This document shows positions 21,650-33,274 of a stretch of DNA of 64,000 nt, one piece after another. This stretch comes from Myrica gale (Eukaryota > Streptophyta > Magnoliopsida > Fagales > Myricaceae): contig OZ005604.1 of assembly GCA_963930655.1 (NCBI GenBank), positions 15,882,001-15,946,000 on the forward strand, in the 5' to 3' direction. Both the position numbers and the translations under genes were made by a program. The notes under the pieces were generated by a model. It did no database searches. It was not told the DNA's origin and saw only the letters and a program-made list of their open reading frames with translations. Each line of letters opens with the position of its first letter. Position 1 is the stretch's first letter.

Positions 21650-24600
21650 GGAGCAACTCCATCAAGAAGATGCTCCACGCAGCAGAAAAGCACTGCCACA
21701 AGATGCAACTACCAAGGGTACATCCCCACTCTGAACAACACATGATATGCTAAACTCCATAGCCCAATTAGCTAGCAAATGCGCCAAAGAGTTGCCTTCC
21801 CTGGCAGTCCAGCTCAGCTGCCAATGAGGTTGTTCCTTCAACAGCTTTTCAGATGGTCTGAACTTCCCCTTCGATTATCCAATCAAGGAGAACATTCAAG
21901 AGTGAACTTGCTTAACCAACTGAAGAGATTCACCTTCAATGGTACCAATCTGAGTAGGAAATTCAGCAGCGATATTGAAGGCCATACGGGCTGCAAGTGC
22001 CTCGCCCTTCAAAGGGTTAGAACCTCGTATCTGACCAAGATGAATTTTTATGATAGCCCCCTGAGAGTCACGACTACCGCTGCTACAAAAGGAGTTGAAT
22101 TCTTAATTGCTACGTCAAAATTGATTTTCACATCACCAGTATTAGGAGGATGCCACTGATAGGGCTTAAGAATATTAGAGTGATTCTAGACAGCTTGATG
22201 AGCTGCAACACGTATTTTAATGTATCGGCTGGTTTCCAAAATATCATGCTCCGTGATAGGATGTCTCTTCTCTCCATGGACGAACTTGTTCCTCAAAAAC
22301 CACAAAGCATCCAAAGTGATTACCACTGTCAGCATCATATCCTTCCATTGATGTCTATTAACAGGAGGCAAATTCAAAGGATTAAACAGGAACTTCAACC
22401 AGTACAAAAAAGGTTGTAAAGCACACTCCCTTGTATCAAGAGGCCAAGGCCCCGTCCTCCATATAATAGTACTGACTTGACATTCTAAGAAGAGGTGTTC
22501 CCTATTTTCTGCTTGATCAAGACATAAAGGACAACCCACTAAAAGTGTTTCTTGATACTGAGGCGAATAAGCTAATCGATTCTGGAGAGAACGAGCATTG
22601 GCCACTAGTTTCCAGAGCAAAAGTTTTAAGCGATGTTGGACCTGAAGCTTCCAAATTTTGTGCCATTAGTTCGAGGATAGCTCCCCTGTGTCTGAGGAGC
22701 CACTACCTTGATGATGGAGGTAGGCAACTTTGACCATGAGAGAGCCTTTAGGATCCATAATCCGACGATGAGCATTTGTATGGCTATGTTGTAGAAGAGG
22801 AATCCAAAGAATGGCCTCAACAGAGGACTCTTCCAAAATGTGCAGGATTAGATCAACTTTCCAGGTACGGGTGCTTGCATTAATAAGGTGAAAGACATGA
22901 TTTAGTCTTCTATCCACTTTCAATCGTGTAATGAACCCCGGAACATCAGGGACCCAAGGGTCGTACCAAAGATTGATAGATGTTTCATCCTGCACATTCC
23001 AGCACAAGCCAGCTGCAATGAGGTCTCTAGTATGTAATAAACTTTGTCAGGTTCAGGAAGAACCTTGAGTGGCAGGGGCAGATAAAAAATTAAAACCAAG
23101 ACAATATTTTGACAAGTGGGCCTTAGACCATAAGCAATATGGCTTGCTAATTAGTTGTCATCCTATTTTAACTACCAAAGCGCTATTAAGGTCCTCCATA
23201 CGTTGCAGTCGCAATCCTCCCCATTGCTTGGGTTTGCAAATCTGCTCTCGTGCCTTTGAGGGAAACGGTGCGCAATGCCATCAATGCCCCACCAAAATTT
23301 CTTTATCCTCATATAAGTGTGATGGTTAACCGTCTTGGGCAAGAGAAAGACCGACATGTAGTAGGATGGAATTGTCGTAGCAACTGATTGAATCAAGACT
23401 GTCCTACTCGCTTGGGATAACAAGTGAGCTTTCCAACTAGCCAGGCGCGAGTTCACTTTCTCTTGGATTTCCTGGCAAGCATGATTATGGGAGCGTGAAA
23501 TATATAGTAGTTGTCCCAAATACCTCCCCACTTCCCTTACAAGTTGGAACCGAAAAATATTAGAGATGAGATCCTTTTGGGCATCACTCATGTTACGACT
23601 GAAATGTAAAAAAGACTTATGAGGGTTAACAACTTGCCCCGACATCCCTGCAAAATTCTGAAGACACTACTGCAATGTACGAGCTTCTCCTACATTAGCA
23701 TGACAAAATAACATCACATTGTCAACAAAAATAAGGCTAGAAATTGGGGGTGTTGTGCAAGCAATTTTAATGTCGTGGTCCTCTTCTCCCTGATTAGCCG
23801 GGTGAGCACTTTAGTGACCATCACAAACAGAAAAGGGGAGAGTGGATCCCCTTGCCAAAGACCACACCTTGGTTTGAAGAAACCATATAGTGTCCCATTA
23901 AGGAGAAGTGAAAAAGACACCATCGACATACATTTGAAAAATCCAGCGCCTCTAAGTATCATTGAAGCCTAAGCATTTAAGCACTTCAATGAGAAAAATT
24001 CAATCAATTTTGTTATATGCTTTCTCCATGTCGACCTTAATTGCTAACAGCTCGCCTCGCTTAGTTTTTCGCTTTAAAGTGAGCATTAATTCATGAACCA
24101 GAATTAGATTATCTTGGATGTGGCGATGAGGAACAAAAACATTTTGATTTTGAGATATGCTTTTGTGCATAACCGTCTTCAGCCGGGCACTCAATAGATT
24201 GGAAATCATTTTGTAGGAAACGTTGCACAAGCTAATAGAGTGGTAATGGGTGATCATTTCCAACGAGTCGGCCTTTGGAATAAGTGAAATATTTGAATAA
24301 TTAAGTTGCTCAATAGGAAACTATTGGTGAAGAAGCTGTGCACCATCCCTGTCACTATCGATTTAACAATATGCCAATATTTATGATAAAAAGGGCTATA
24401 TATCCATCTGGATCAGGGGCCTTCAAGCCTCCAATGCCTTTAACTATAGCCCAAATTTCAAGGTCATTCAACAGATGACAAAGCGTTGTATTGTCCTCCT
24501 CCATAAGCACCCGAGGAATCAAATTGCTAAAATGATGGGGAGGCTGCAATGGGCGTTCCTGAAAAAGGTTCTGGAAATATTGTTCAATATGAGCTCCTAT

Positions 24601-26028
24601 AGCATCTCGGTCATAAAGCCAAAGTCCATTAGCATTCTTTAAAGTATCGATATTATTCTGACGACGCCGTTGAATGGTGGAAAGGTGGAAGAAACAGGTA
24701 TTGAGATTTAGGGCGAGATTCTCCTCCATGTATTTTGAGATAGCCATGCGCAATAATAACTCTTCCTTTTTTTTTGCTCCTCTAATAACAAGGCGATGAT
24801 CTCTCTTTCGTGTTATTGAGACCATTCGCTGGCATCCACTCATTGTATCCTATCCAACTCCGATTGGAGTCTTTTAATGTTTGATTGAATGTGGCCAAAG
24901 ACATCTTTATTCCAACGTCTTAAGGCCTCTTTGGTGACCTTAAGACGTTGGCATAAAGAGGAAGTCGGGGAGCCCAAACTAGCATCATGCAAGCGTCCTC
25001 AATGACCATCACAATCTGCATATCCTAGGTCCAAAAAGCTTCAAAGTGAAAGTGTCGCAGTCGATAATCACCATCCCCAACAGTATTAAGGAGAGTTGGG
25101 GCACGGTCAAACATTGTCAGTGCTATATGGTAAACGATGGCTTGAGGAAATAGGTTCCTCCATTCACCATTCGCAAGGCCACAATCTAAACACTCTTGAA
25201 TGAGCCCCCGCCCACTACGATCATTTGTCCAAGTGAAGGAGTTTCCCAAAAATCCAAGATCCACTAGGTCGGCATTCCAACGTGACAAACTTTGCTCCCC
25301 TACCCACTACGCCCCTTTTTCCAAGTGAATGAGTTTCCCAAAAATCCGAGATCCATTAGGCCAGCATTCCAACGTGACAAAATCTGCATTCTATCAGTGT
25401 CCTAAGAAGGTAATAAAATCAAAAGTGACACCCTTTTACCTCTAATCCTTGGTAGTTGATACATTTACATTTGTCTCCCCGCCAGAGTCATGAGAAGTTC
25501 AAAATTATATTTTCAAATTGTATAAAGTATTTGGGGTGCCAATATGTCTTTTTCATTTAGCACATGATGGTTCACATTTCACACTGTCTCCATGTTTATC
25601 ACTTTGACTCAAAATAGCATTAAAATCCCCAAAAACTACCCAAGGACCTGAAAAATCATTCTCACACAACTCCAAGGCATACTAGAATTTCTATTTCTCA
25701 TTCCACATGGTGGGGCCATATACAAAATATAACAACTAGTGTTGATCCAAAGGAATAGAATGGATCACAAGATTCACAAAATGACTACAACACCATAATA
25801 TAAAAAAGAACCTCATCTTTCCATGCTACTGTCATTCCACCTTTTCTCTTACAAGGACGAATCTCCAAAACGTCATCGAAATCGAGCAGCAAAAGGCGAT
25901 TCCTAGAATCTGGAATTATGGTTTCAGCAAGACAGAGTATCTCAGGCTGGTGTTGCCGCAAAACCAGCCTGAGGTAGCGGCCTGTCGTGGCTCGCCCAAA
26001 GCCACGGCAGTTCCAGTAAAGAAACTTC
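21650..26028 (-). pseudogene. LINE ORF2 remnant: endonuclease, RT, zf-RVT, RNase H
   Basis: ORF2 opens with MKFLYWNCRGFGRATTGRYL near 26028, the usual start of the plant L1 endonuclease, followed by LCLAETI. The fragment at 25288-25025 (DLGFLGNSFTWTNDRSGRG) continues it. RT pieces at 24263-22660 include GDPLSPFLF near 23850. The catalytic FADD motif reads FVDN near 23715, which by itself would abolish activity. The zinc region CPLCLDQAENREHLFLEC lies near 22530-22480. RNase H ends with SWTAREGNSLAHLLANWA near 21820-21760. At least ten disruptions occur across it. Confidence 0.8.
25229..25382. repeat. 91-bp tandem duplication inside the LINE endonuclease
   Basis: CCAAGTGAAGGAGTTTCCC...CATTCCAACGTGACAAA at 25229-25290 is repeated with few changes at 25320-25382, so the endonuclease coding segment is present about one and a half times. 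Confidence 0.7.
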
Positions 26029-26139
26029 ATGCGGAGGGGGGGCAAGTTAAGGCGTACCTCCCCTGCCATTGAAGATGTTGGCAAGTTAAGGCGTACCCCT
26101 ACCTTTCCAAACCTTCCTAGAAGGAGTCCCTTTGATGTT

Positions 26140-27725
26140 GCCTTATTTGCCTTTAGTTCCAAGATTTAAGTATACTGACCGCAGTGGGCTATTTAGACTG
26201 AGGTCACACGGGGGTCCAGAAAGAGGACGTAAAATTGTCTGGCTCTTTACATTATGGGATGCCTGCAGATCTGCTGATCCTCGCTTTAGTGGGCATCCAC
26301 AGAGGTCCTCAACGCCTGGGACAGCACAGTGGACTTCAGGTTTTTTTTGTATGATCGGCTTTCTAAACTTACCTTGCCCATTGGGTGAGACTGCCAAAGT
26401 AGACAGAGACTCCAGACCCACTGTTGAGGAGGCTTGGGTAGGATCTAGTGTTTCAAAAATAATGAGAGACTTATAGGCCCATCATCAGCTTGTGGGCCTT
26501 CATTATTCTGACCTGCACCATTTTCTGAATTGGAGGACTCAAGGTCCTCAAGAGCAATTATCGCTTGTCAGTCGGAGGTGTGGCAGCACTCTACATCAGT
26601 TGAGTCTTTCTGCAAATCTTGTAGATGCTTCAGGGGTTCACCACAAGACAACACCAACTTCTGACCTTCAAATGTCAAAGCAGCTTCTACCCATGCCACA
26701 TCATCAGATGAGAGGCTCAATTGAGGTCCCTTAGCACGTAAATCCATTGCCTTAACAGAACTAGGCCCTGCTGGCAAAGGAGCCGTTGAAAATGGTGTTG
26801 GCACTGGCGGTAAGTATGCCAGAGTACCAGGAGCGCCAGACGCATCCTTTCCCCTACCAATGCCACCTGATCTGAAACTTTGACAACTGAGGGACGGGAA
26901 AGGCTCCGAGCAGCTTCCCTGGTACACTGCCGCTAAGAGGGTTCGCCTTCCAGCAATAGCACACTACCTCTTGCCAACGCCCACTCCGAGGGTGGGGTCC
27001 TCCACCTTCATCCAAGGGCCAAGGGAGACTCTGTTATGACCTCCTCCGCTCATGGAAAATTTGCTTGCATATGTCCTAAAAGACCACATACATAGCAAAA
27101 TCAAATTAAGCGTTCGTACTTGAAAGAAATGCTAATAGGTTCAAAGGCTCCCTATTGATAGTATACCTAGCCAAAATTGGGTTTTTAACAGTCAGAAGCA
27201 CACAGACCCTAAAAAAGGAACACACCAGACCCTTCTATCAGCACAATCATTGACCTCCAGGACTTCACCAATGGTGGTTCCTATGTACTTGGTCGTAAGT
27301 TCATACGAACAGTCCATGTGAAGCCCATGGATTTGGATCCACACTGGACAGATCTCCATGTTAATCTTCTGCTAGGTTAAACTCGGTGGCCATTGCTTTA
27401 ACACCATAGGATATTCCTTTACATTCCCTGGCTGACACTGTAAAACTCGGTCCCTGTGGCTGGTGAGACTAAACTCCAAGAGAAAAGTGTTTTTTGCCAG
27501 TTCCATAACATTTAGACAATGGTCAAAATTTCAGGCTTTTTGCAACACATTTCACACCGCAGGGAGAGGAAACTCCCTGGTGATCACCAATCCCTACAAT
27601 AACCCACTCGCAACTTTTTTCGCACCTACTACATCCCTCCACGAAGGGGGTGGGGCTATGTCTCAGCTTAAGGCCTGAGTCTTTTTGATAAGTTGTTCCA
27701 TTTCCTTTTCAGACATTGATCCTTC
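26140..27725 (-). pseudogene. LINE ORF1 remnant (DUF4283 gag-like domain)
   Basis: ORF1 begins MSEKEMEQLIKKTQALS at about 27715. The DUF4283 signature follows: FLLEF, RDRVL, VLKQWPPSL, PVWIQIHGL, IGTTIGEVLEV. A degenerate zinc-knuckle region and a Pro/Ser-rich tail run to about 26140. In plant L1 elements this protein binds the element RNA. Frame changes and stops are frequent. Confidence 0.6.
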
Positions 27726-28562
27726 CCTAGAAACAAGAGCAGCGCAGTAGTAGAGCAAAGAAAAGGAAGAGGAAAGGTGAGCTTCGCGACCATGGAATTC
27801 CATATATAAATAGATACAGCATAAAGGGGACAAAGGGTGGCTGAAAAACAATTTTTCAAACGATGTCGACCACCAGAATGTCAACGTCGCCGACTGCCAG
27901 AGCATCAGCACTGAGATCTGCTGTAACCGCCGCATATCATGACTAAACCATTGTCGGGAAAATGCCAAAGGAAAACTTTTTCGATACGCCAAAAGGGGTG
28001 ACACTGTAAAACTCGGTCCCTATGGCTGGTGAGACTAAACTCCAAGAGAAAAGTGTTTTTTGCCAGTTCCATAACATTTAGACAAGGGTCAAAATTTCAT
28101 GCGTTTTGCAACACATTTTGTACCGCAAGGAGAGGAAACTCCCTGTTGACCACCAATCTCCCAACAAGAACCACACTCGCAACTTTTTTCGCACCTACTA
28201 CATCCCTCCACGAAGGGGGTGGGGCTATGTCCCAACTTAAGGCCTAAGTCTTTTTGATAAGTTGTTCCATTTCCTTTTCAGACATTGATCCTTCCCTAGA
28301 AACAAGAGGAGCGCAGTAGTAGAGCACAAAGAAAAGGAAGAGGAAAGGTGAGCTTCGCAACCATGGAATTTCATATATAAATAGATACAGCATAAAGGGG
28401 ACAAAAAGGTAGCTGAAAAACAATTTTTCAGACGGTGTCGACCACTAGAATGTCTACGTCGCCAGAGCATCAGCGCTAAGATCTGTTGTAACCGCCGCAT
28501 ATCATGACTAAACCATTGTCAGGAAAATGCCAAAGGCAAACTTTTTCGAGACGCCAAAAGGG
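27433..28562. repeat. Two 566-bp tandem copies at the 5' end of the LINE
   Basis: TGACACTGTAAAACTCGGTCCC starts both copies, at 27433 and 27999, and both end CGCCAAAAGGGGT. Each copy contains the LINE 5' UTR and the first part of ORF1 including its start codon. They are highly similar, differing by scattered substitutions and small indels. Confidence 0.8.
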
Positions 28563-29185
28563 GTGTACGAAGAGCACTCAACTATTGTGCATATATTCAC
28601 TCAAATAAGTTTCATTCTTACTAGCATGGTTGCCTCCCGGTTCTTCTCGTAACATGCGGTTCAAACATCTTCTAAAATTGCTGAGAGGATTAGGGATTAT
28701 CAAATCCTCATTTTACAGATCCTTATTGTGGCTTTGCATCCGTTTCCCATGCCTTCTTCACGCAAAATGGTGAAAGAGAGAAAAATAATAATAATAATCT
28801 TGCCGATCGAAATCTCCAAGATAGAACTTAGGCTGAGGTGGGCAATAAACCAGATAATCGCTCGTAGAGAGACTGAAGAGCCTTAGTAATCTTAATTTTT
28901 ATTTTGATATAAATGTATAAATGAATGAGAATTTAGTGATATTACCTAAATTTAATACATATTTGCGTTGATGATAACCTCGGGATCCCTCGAAACTATT
29001 ATAGATCCTAATTAGGAAGTTAAGACCCAATGCACGAAAGCAGACTTGCAGGAAGAGAAAAGCCTGACAACACAGAAAAGTTGTCTTGGTTTAAAACCAA
29101 AGTTAATTGTTTTTGCTAGTGCCACCAACATCTTCAGATAATGGAGTAGCACACAAAATTGTTCCTTTGTTTTATTTTGGGTTCT
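28563..29185. other. AT-rich spacer
   Basis: No gene is visible; a short (AAT)n tract lies at 28780-28800. Confidence 0.5.
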
Positions 29186-29689
29186 TTTTTTCTTGGGATA
29201 AACTCATAGTTAGTCTCATATCTTTGGGGCAAAATCAAGTTAATACCCTTATTTTTCAAATCAACAATTTGAGACCTCTATGTTTCAAAATCACTCAATC
29301 CTCGCTCCCCGTTTAAATTCACCGTCAAATGAGACGATTTTTCGTGAAATACCAAAATACCCTTGATAAGTAATTGGTGGATGACCAGACTGCCCTTGCT
29401 CTCTTTTGTCAAGACCACATTTTTTTCTCGAGACGAAAACTTCCACATGTCGATTAATATTTAGTCTTTGTGTCGGTTGCCCCCGCCAGCCGGTAATCCC
29501 ACCACACGCACACGTGCCCTTCCTTCTCCACTTCCTTTTTCAGGGCAAAAAATATCCTCAGGAGACCGCAAGATTTCACAGAACAAGACAACTGCGGCTC
29601 GTGTCGAATTTTCGTCTACGAACTACCTGGAACATTGAATTCAGAGATTTTGGCAAACTGCGACGACTTGGGCAGATCTCTCACCTTGG

Positions 29690-29870
29690 ACGATGTGCTG
29701 ACCAAGGACTGGAGCTTTTGGTGCGGCCACACCTAGTGCAAGCCCCTCAGCCAAGGCATGAAAGGCAACTGCTCCACATGATATGAAAGACTGAAGGGTG
29801 TGAACACTCATAGGAAAACCAGTAACCGTAGGCAACTTATTTGCAGACGCTCTTCTTTGACCTGCAAGCT
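29690..29870 (-). pseudogene. Captured ZIP-family metal transporter fragment
   Basis: ZIP proteins move zinc and related metals across membranes. The minus strand reads SVHTLQSFISCGAVAFHALA and then EGLALGVAAPKA, the conserved helix with the His-x3-Glu metal site of a plant ZIP subgroup. The reading becomes unrelated on both sides (APVLGQHIVQGE...), so only about 45 codons were captured. Confidence 0.55.
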
Positions 29871-30069
29871 TCAAAACTCTAGAGCTTGCGACATTTACGT
29901 TTTTTTGGCTTATCGATCGTTAAGTTTAACTTGCCCATTCAGTATATATACCCTCATGACTTCTAATCCCTGCAAGCTTTTTGCTACCCTTTTTGCTTTT
30001 GAGGACTACTTATATTGATCTGTTCTTCAGCCCAGAGTTTTGTCTATAGACTGAACATCCTTCATGCAG

Positions 30070-30551
30070 ACTAGAGTTCACTCAAAAGGACAGGGAACTG
30101 CAAATGAAGGAAAAAGGAAAAGGTCTGAAGATGGTTCTGACTCAGTCCTGAAAAAATCCAAAAATGACTCTTCTACATCTTCATCACTAAAGGTATGGTC
30201 GAACACAATAGTTTTCAAGCGAGATTAAATGACTCAAGTTGTATATTCATGGGGAATTCTTTGGTATATACTTATGTGCAGGCACCAAAAGTTAAGCTTG
30301 CAGATAGAATCACGGCCCTTCAGCAAATAGTATCACCTTTTGGAAAGGTAAATGTACACGACGAACACTACGACTTTCTTTTGTTAATCCTCCATGTTTC
30401 AAGTTGTTACTCTATTCTTTTTATTTTGTGCAAATGCGAAGTATTACGTTTCTTATTGATGTAAGATCCAATATATAATTTGCAGAAAGATACAGCGTCG
30501 GTGCTCTTTGAAGCAATCCAGTACATAACGTTTCTTCAAGAACAAGTACAG
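30070..30551 (+). pseudogene. Captured bHLH transcription factor exons
   Basis: Three exons with intact splice sites: 30070-30192 (RVHSKGQGTANEGKRKRSED...LKKSK, then GTATGG), 30282-30347 (APKVKLADRITALQQIVSPF, between GCAG and GTAAAT) and 30486-30551 (DTASVLFEAIQYITFLQEQV, between GCAG and GTGCTA). Together they encode the linker, helix 1, loop and helix 2 of an atypical plant bHLH (bHLH110/112 type) that lacks the usual basic-region glutamate. Donor-gene introns are kept, proving DNA-level capture. Start codon and C-terminal exons are missing. An intronic stop is reached if splicing fails. Confidence 0.75.
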
Positions 30552-30639
30552 GTGCTATACATCTGGCAAACTTCAGTATTTGTTTCAATTACTTGAATGA
30601 TATGGAAATGAAGGGACAGGAGTCATGAGGTTATTACGA

Positions 30640-30805
30640 CATTTACGTTGGGTAAAGACAGGTTGGATTTGCCAAAGTCAGTGCGGTCGAAAATGACGAC
30701 ACGGTCGTTGTTGAGGAGTTGCATGTGCATGGCTGTGATACCAAGGTTTTTTTTTGCAAGAGCTACCCTGACATCGAGCCACAACCCACTCCGTGTCTTG
30801 AACAT
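30640..30805 (-). pseudogene. Captured glyoxal oxidase (GLOX) N-terminal fragment
   Basis: GLOX enzymes are secreted copper-radical oxidases. The minus strand reads GITAMHMQLLNNDRVVIFDR followed by TDFGKSNLSLP, a strongly conserved N-terminal block of plant GLOX. The catalytic Cys-Tyr region and the rest of the protein are absent. A further minus-strand frame at 31066-30809 (NPLPFAVSSQPSSLNR) is gene-like but unidentified. Confidence 0.6.
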
Positions 30806-31636
30806 TTTTTAGGCTTCACCAAGCTCTGGCGGAGACGTACTATGATCATGACCAAGTTTCTCTGGACTAAACATTCTTCCTCCTTGAAACTGGTCTTCTG
30901 TGCCAGCCTGTTCATTACTTTTGTGTGTTCTACCAGTGGGTGATTCATCCTTTTTCTGAGGTTCAAAGGGTTTAAAGGATGGCGATGTTTGCTGATCGCA
31001 CCTGTTCAAACTGGAAGGCTGAGAGCTAACAGCAAAAGGAAGCGGATTTGGGGTGAGAGAACTCAAACCGAATGCTCCTTCAGCACCTTATTACACACTT
31101 TAGCTTAGAGAGGGAACGGTTGACCTTTTTGGATCTTGCGAGATGGCCATCGGGAGATCCCATGCTGCCTACAGATACGCTTCATGGGAAAAGGTGAGAC
31201 GAGGAACGAAAGAGGGGGGAGCTGAGTTCGTGCGAGAGATAAGGAAGATAGATTGAGGGCAGATTCGTCAATTTGGGTGGAGTAGACGCACGTGAGACGC
31301 ACGTGCAGGAAAAACCGTCTCATTTGATGGTGAATCTAAACGGAGGGCGATGATTGAGTGATTTTGAAACATAGGGGTTTCAAATTGTTGGTTTGGAAAA
31401 TAAGGGTAGTAACTAGATTTTGCCCCAAAGATATGGGGCTAACTATGAGTTTACCCCTTTTTTCTTTCTTTCCTTGAAGAGCAATATCATCACTGATGAT
31501 GCGTTGTTAGCAATGGTGACAGTTTCAAACACTTGCAAGAGAGAGCCTGCAGAGCTTGTAATCTTAACTCTCTCAAGTGTCATTTTCTACACAAGGAATG
31601 AGAGGGGTCAAGATACTCTGTAATTTTCTACTCCCA

Positions 31637-31800
31637 TTGCATCATGCAATTCAAAGAGTATAGACACATAAGGTAAATCTTACACTATTTTAATACTTTA
31701 ATATTGTTAGTATAAAGTTTTGAGCAGCACACACCCAATAATAAGATCTACCTATTATGTCTTATCTCTTTTTGAATTACATGGTGCAATTCAGACAGAA
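31637..31800. repeat. Small foldback repeat (MITE-like)
   Basis: TGCAATTCAAAGAGTATAGACACATAAGGTAAATCTTA at about 31648 pairs imperfectly with TAAGATCTACCTATTATGTC...GAATTACATGGTGCAATTCAG at 31742-31796, making a hairpin of about 150 bp. I did not confirm target duplications. Confidence 0.45.
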
Positions 31801-32383
31801 TTGCAAAGGATATATGAGGGAATTCAAACATCTGAAATTCACATCTAGCTAGAAGCCATCATATCATGGCAGCTGCTATCTATGGTTATATCTTACAAGA
31901 GACGGGAGCTGAGATGCGCTCACGATCAAAGCAGTGCAAGAACAAGAAAGTCATATTGCCTACATCAGTCATCAGTCTTTCTTCCAACATTTTTCCATTT
32001 GACAAGTTGCTTCAATGCAGAGACCTATTTTTCAAGTAAAAACTTAAGCTTTCGAATATCACATGACTCGGACACAGACAGAACAAGTAATGTAATCTTA
32101 TAAAAACATGTTCTATTAGTAAACCTTTCTCCAACAATCGCCAAGTCCACATTCTCACTCACACTTGCAAGACATTTTGACTGCGGCATCAAACATTGTT
32201 CATCACAATTTTCCACTCAAGAAACAACCAACGTGACACCGGAAAGAATGAATTTAACACGAATACAACACATCTTTCTTCTCTTCTTTTTCTGCCTCGT
32301 CCATGTCAAAAAGCAACCTTGGGCTACACAGTGGGGGTAGCCCTCCCAGACACCCCTATTCCAGGGGGACTCCATACAACTTA

Positions 32384-33042
32384 CTAGAAAGGCCGCTGAT
32401 ATCCCCCTACTTTAAAAAGTGTGTGGATAAATGCACTGTCACTAATCCACGGGAGTTTAACATATTTACCGGCGAGAGCACATCTTATACACTCCAAAAT
32501 GATGAAAATATATAAGAAACCAACTGCTGCCCAATAGTATAACCCAAACGTACCTTGGAAGTGTATAAGTGGCATCAAATTGCTTGAATTCACTACCACC
32601 AACAGGGCCGACTCTAATAAAAAGCCCATCGCCACATGGAATCTTAAATAATGAGGCCATTTATCATTCTGCACCACTCCTAAGTACGCAACATAGAAAT
32701 GTGCAAACTGGAACCACCAAGGTAATCTCCTAACTGCTCCTGGGATATAGTAATACAAATTCTCAAGGAATTCGTACCGTTCAAGAAAGGGTAGAACGTA
32801 AAATGCTATCTCAGACATCTGCAAAGCTAAAAGATATGGAAGACACGCCAAAATCCTCAACCACCATTCTGGCTTCTCATCAATTGTTGGGACACGATAA
32901 CCGAACAGGCTATCTTTAGATGCTTGGGCAGTCATTAGAGATTTTCTTTGTCTGGGTAATGTAGGAACTCTGTGCCACAGGCCGCCTGGATCCCCATCTA
33001 AGGTCGGAGATGATGTTGCATGAAGGTATGGAAATGACATTC
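32384..33042 (-). CDS. TIC20: TIC20-family chloroplast import channel protein (main exon)
   Basis: TIC20 is a four-helix membrane component of the inner-envelope translocon that imports proteins into chloroplasts. The exon encodes 218 residues from the first ATG, preceded by a CTGCAG acceptor at 33043-33044. Conserved blocks: EKPEWWLRILACLPYLLALQ, YIPGAVRRLPWWFQFAHFYV, PHYLRFHVAMGFLLE, IILECIRCALAGKY and the C-terminal SDSAFIHTLF. Hydrophobic segments centre near residues 75, 115, 145 and 180. The first 55 residues (Ser/Thr/Arg-rich, QASKD) fit the end of a transit peptide. TIC20-I, -II and -IV type members are similar; I cannot fix the subtype. The complete transit peptide must come from upstream exon(s). 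Confidence 0.8.
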
Positions 33043-33274
33043 CTGCAGATCATAGCATTCGGAGTTAAAATATATTTTTGAGATGTCCTGCTTTCAACGA
33101 TCAATATCACCACCAACATGGTTAATGCTTTATAATACTTAGGGACGCCACAAAATTTGACGATAATAATATAAGATGAGTTACAGAGGTAAGCAACCCC
33201 CCTTTTCCAATCAGGCAGCACTCTGGGGAGAGGACAGAAAGAAGGAAAGAAACAAGGGATCGTAATCCAAATAC

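Larger units (their letters stand above)
21611..28562 (-). mobile_element. Near full-length but degenerate L1-type LINE
   Basis: Read on the minus strand the order is: duplicated 5' region with the ORF1 start (28562-27433), ORF1 (to about 26140), ORF2 endonuclease (26028-25025), RT (24843-22660), zf-RVT (22620-22186), RNase H (to about 21650) and an (AAT)n tail at 21611-21640. Many stops and frame changes show it is old. The tail touches the MULE-like element ending at 21610. Confidence 0.8.
29195..31457. mobile_element. Pack-MULE with fragments of at least three host genes
   Basis: Arms of about 150 bp begin GGGATAAACTCATAGTTAG at 29195 and end in the complement (CTAACTATGAGTTTACCCC) at 31457. 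The flanks 29186-29194 and 31458-31466 are both TTTTTTCTT, a perfect 9-bp duplication as MULEs make, though the sequence is simple. The interior carries a ZIP-transporter piece (minus), three bHLH exons with their introns (plus) and a glyoxal-oxidase piece (minus). No transposase is present. Confidence 0.8.

Noticed and set aside
27433..28562. CRISPR-like or satellite array
   Set aside because: Only two long copies without spacers, explained as a duplicated LINE 5' end.
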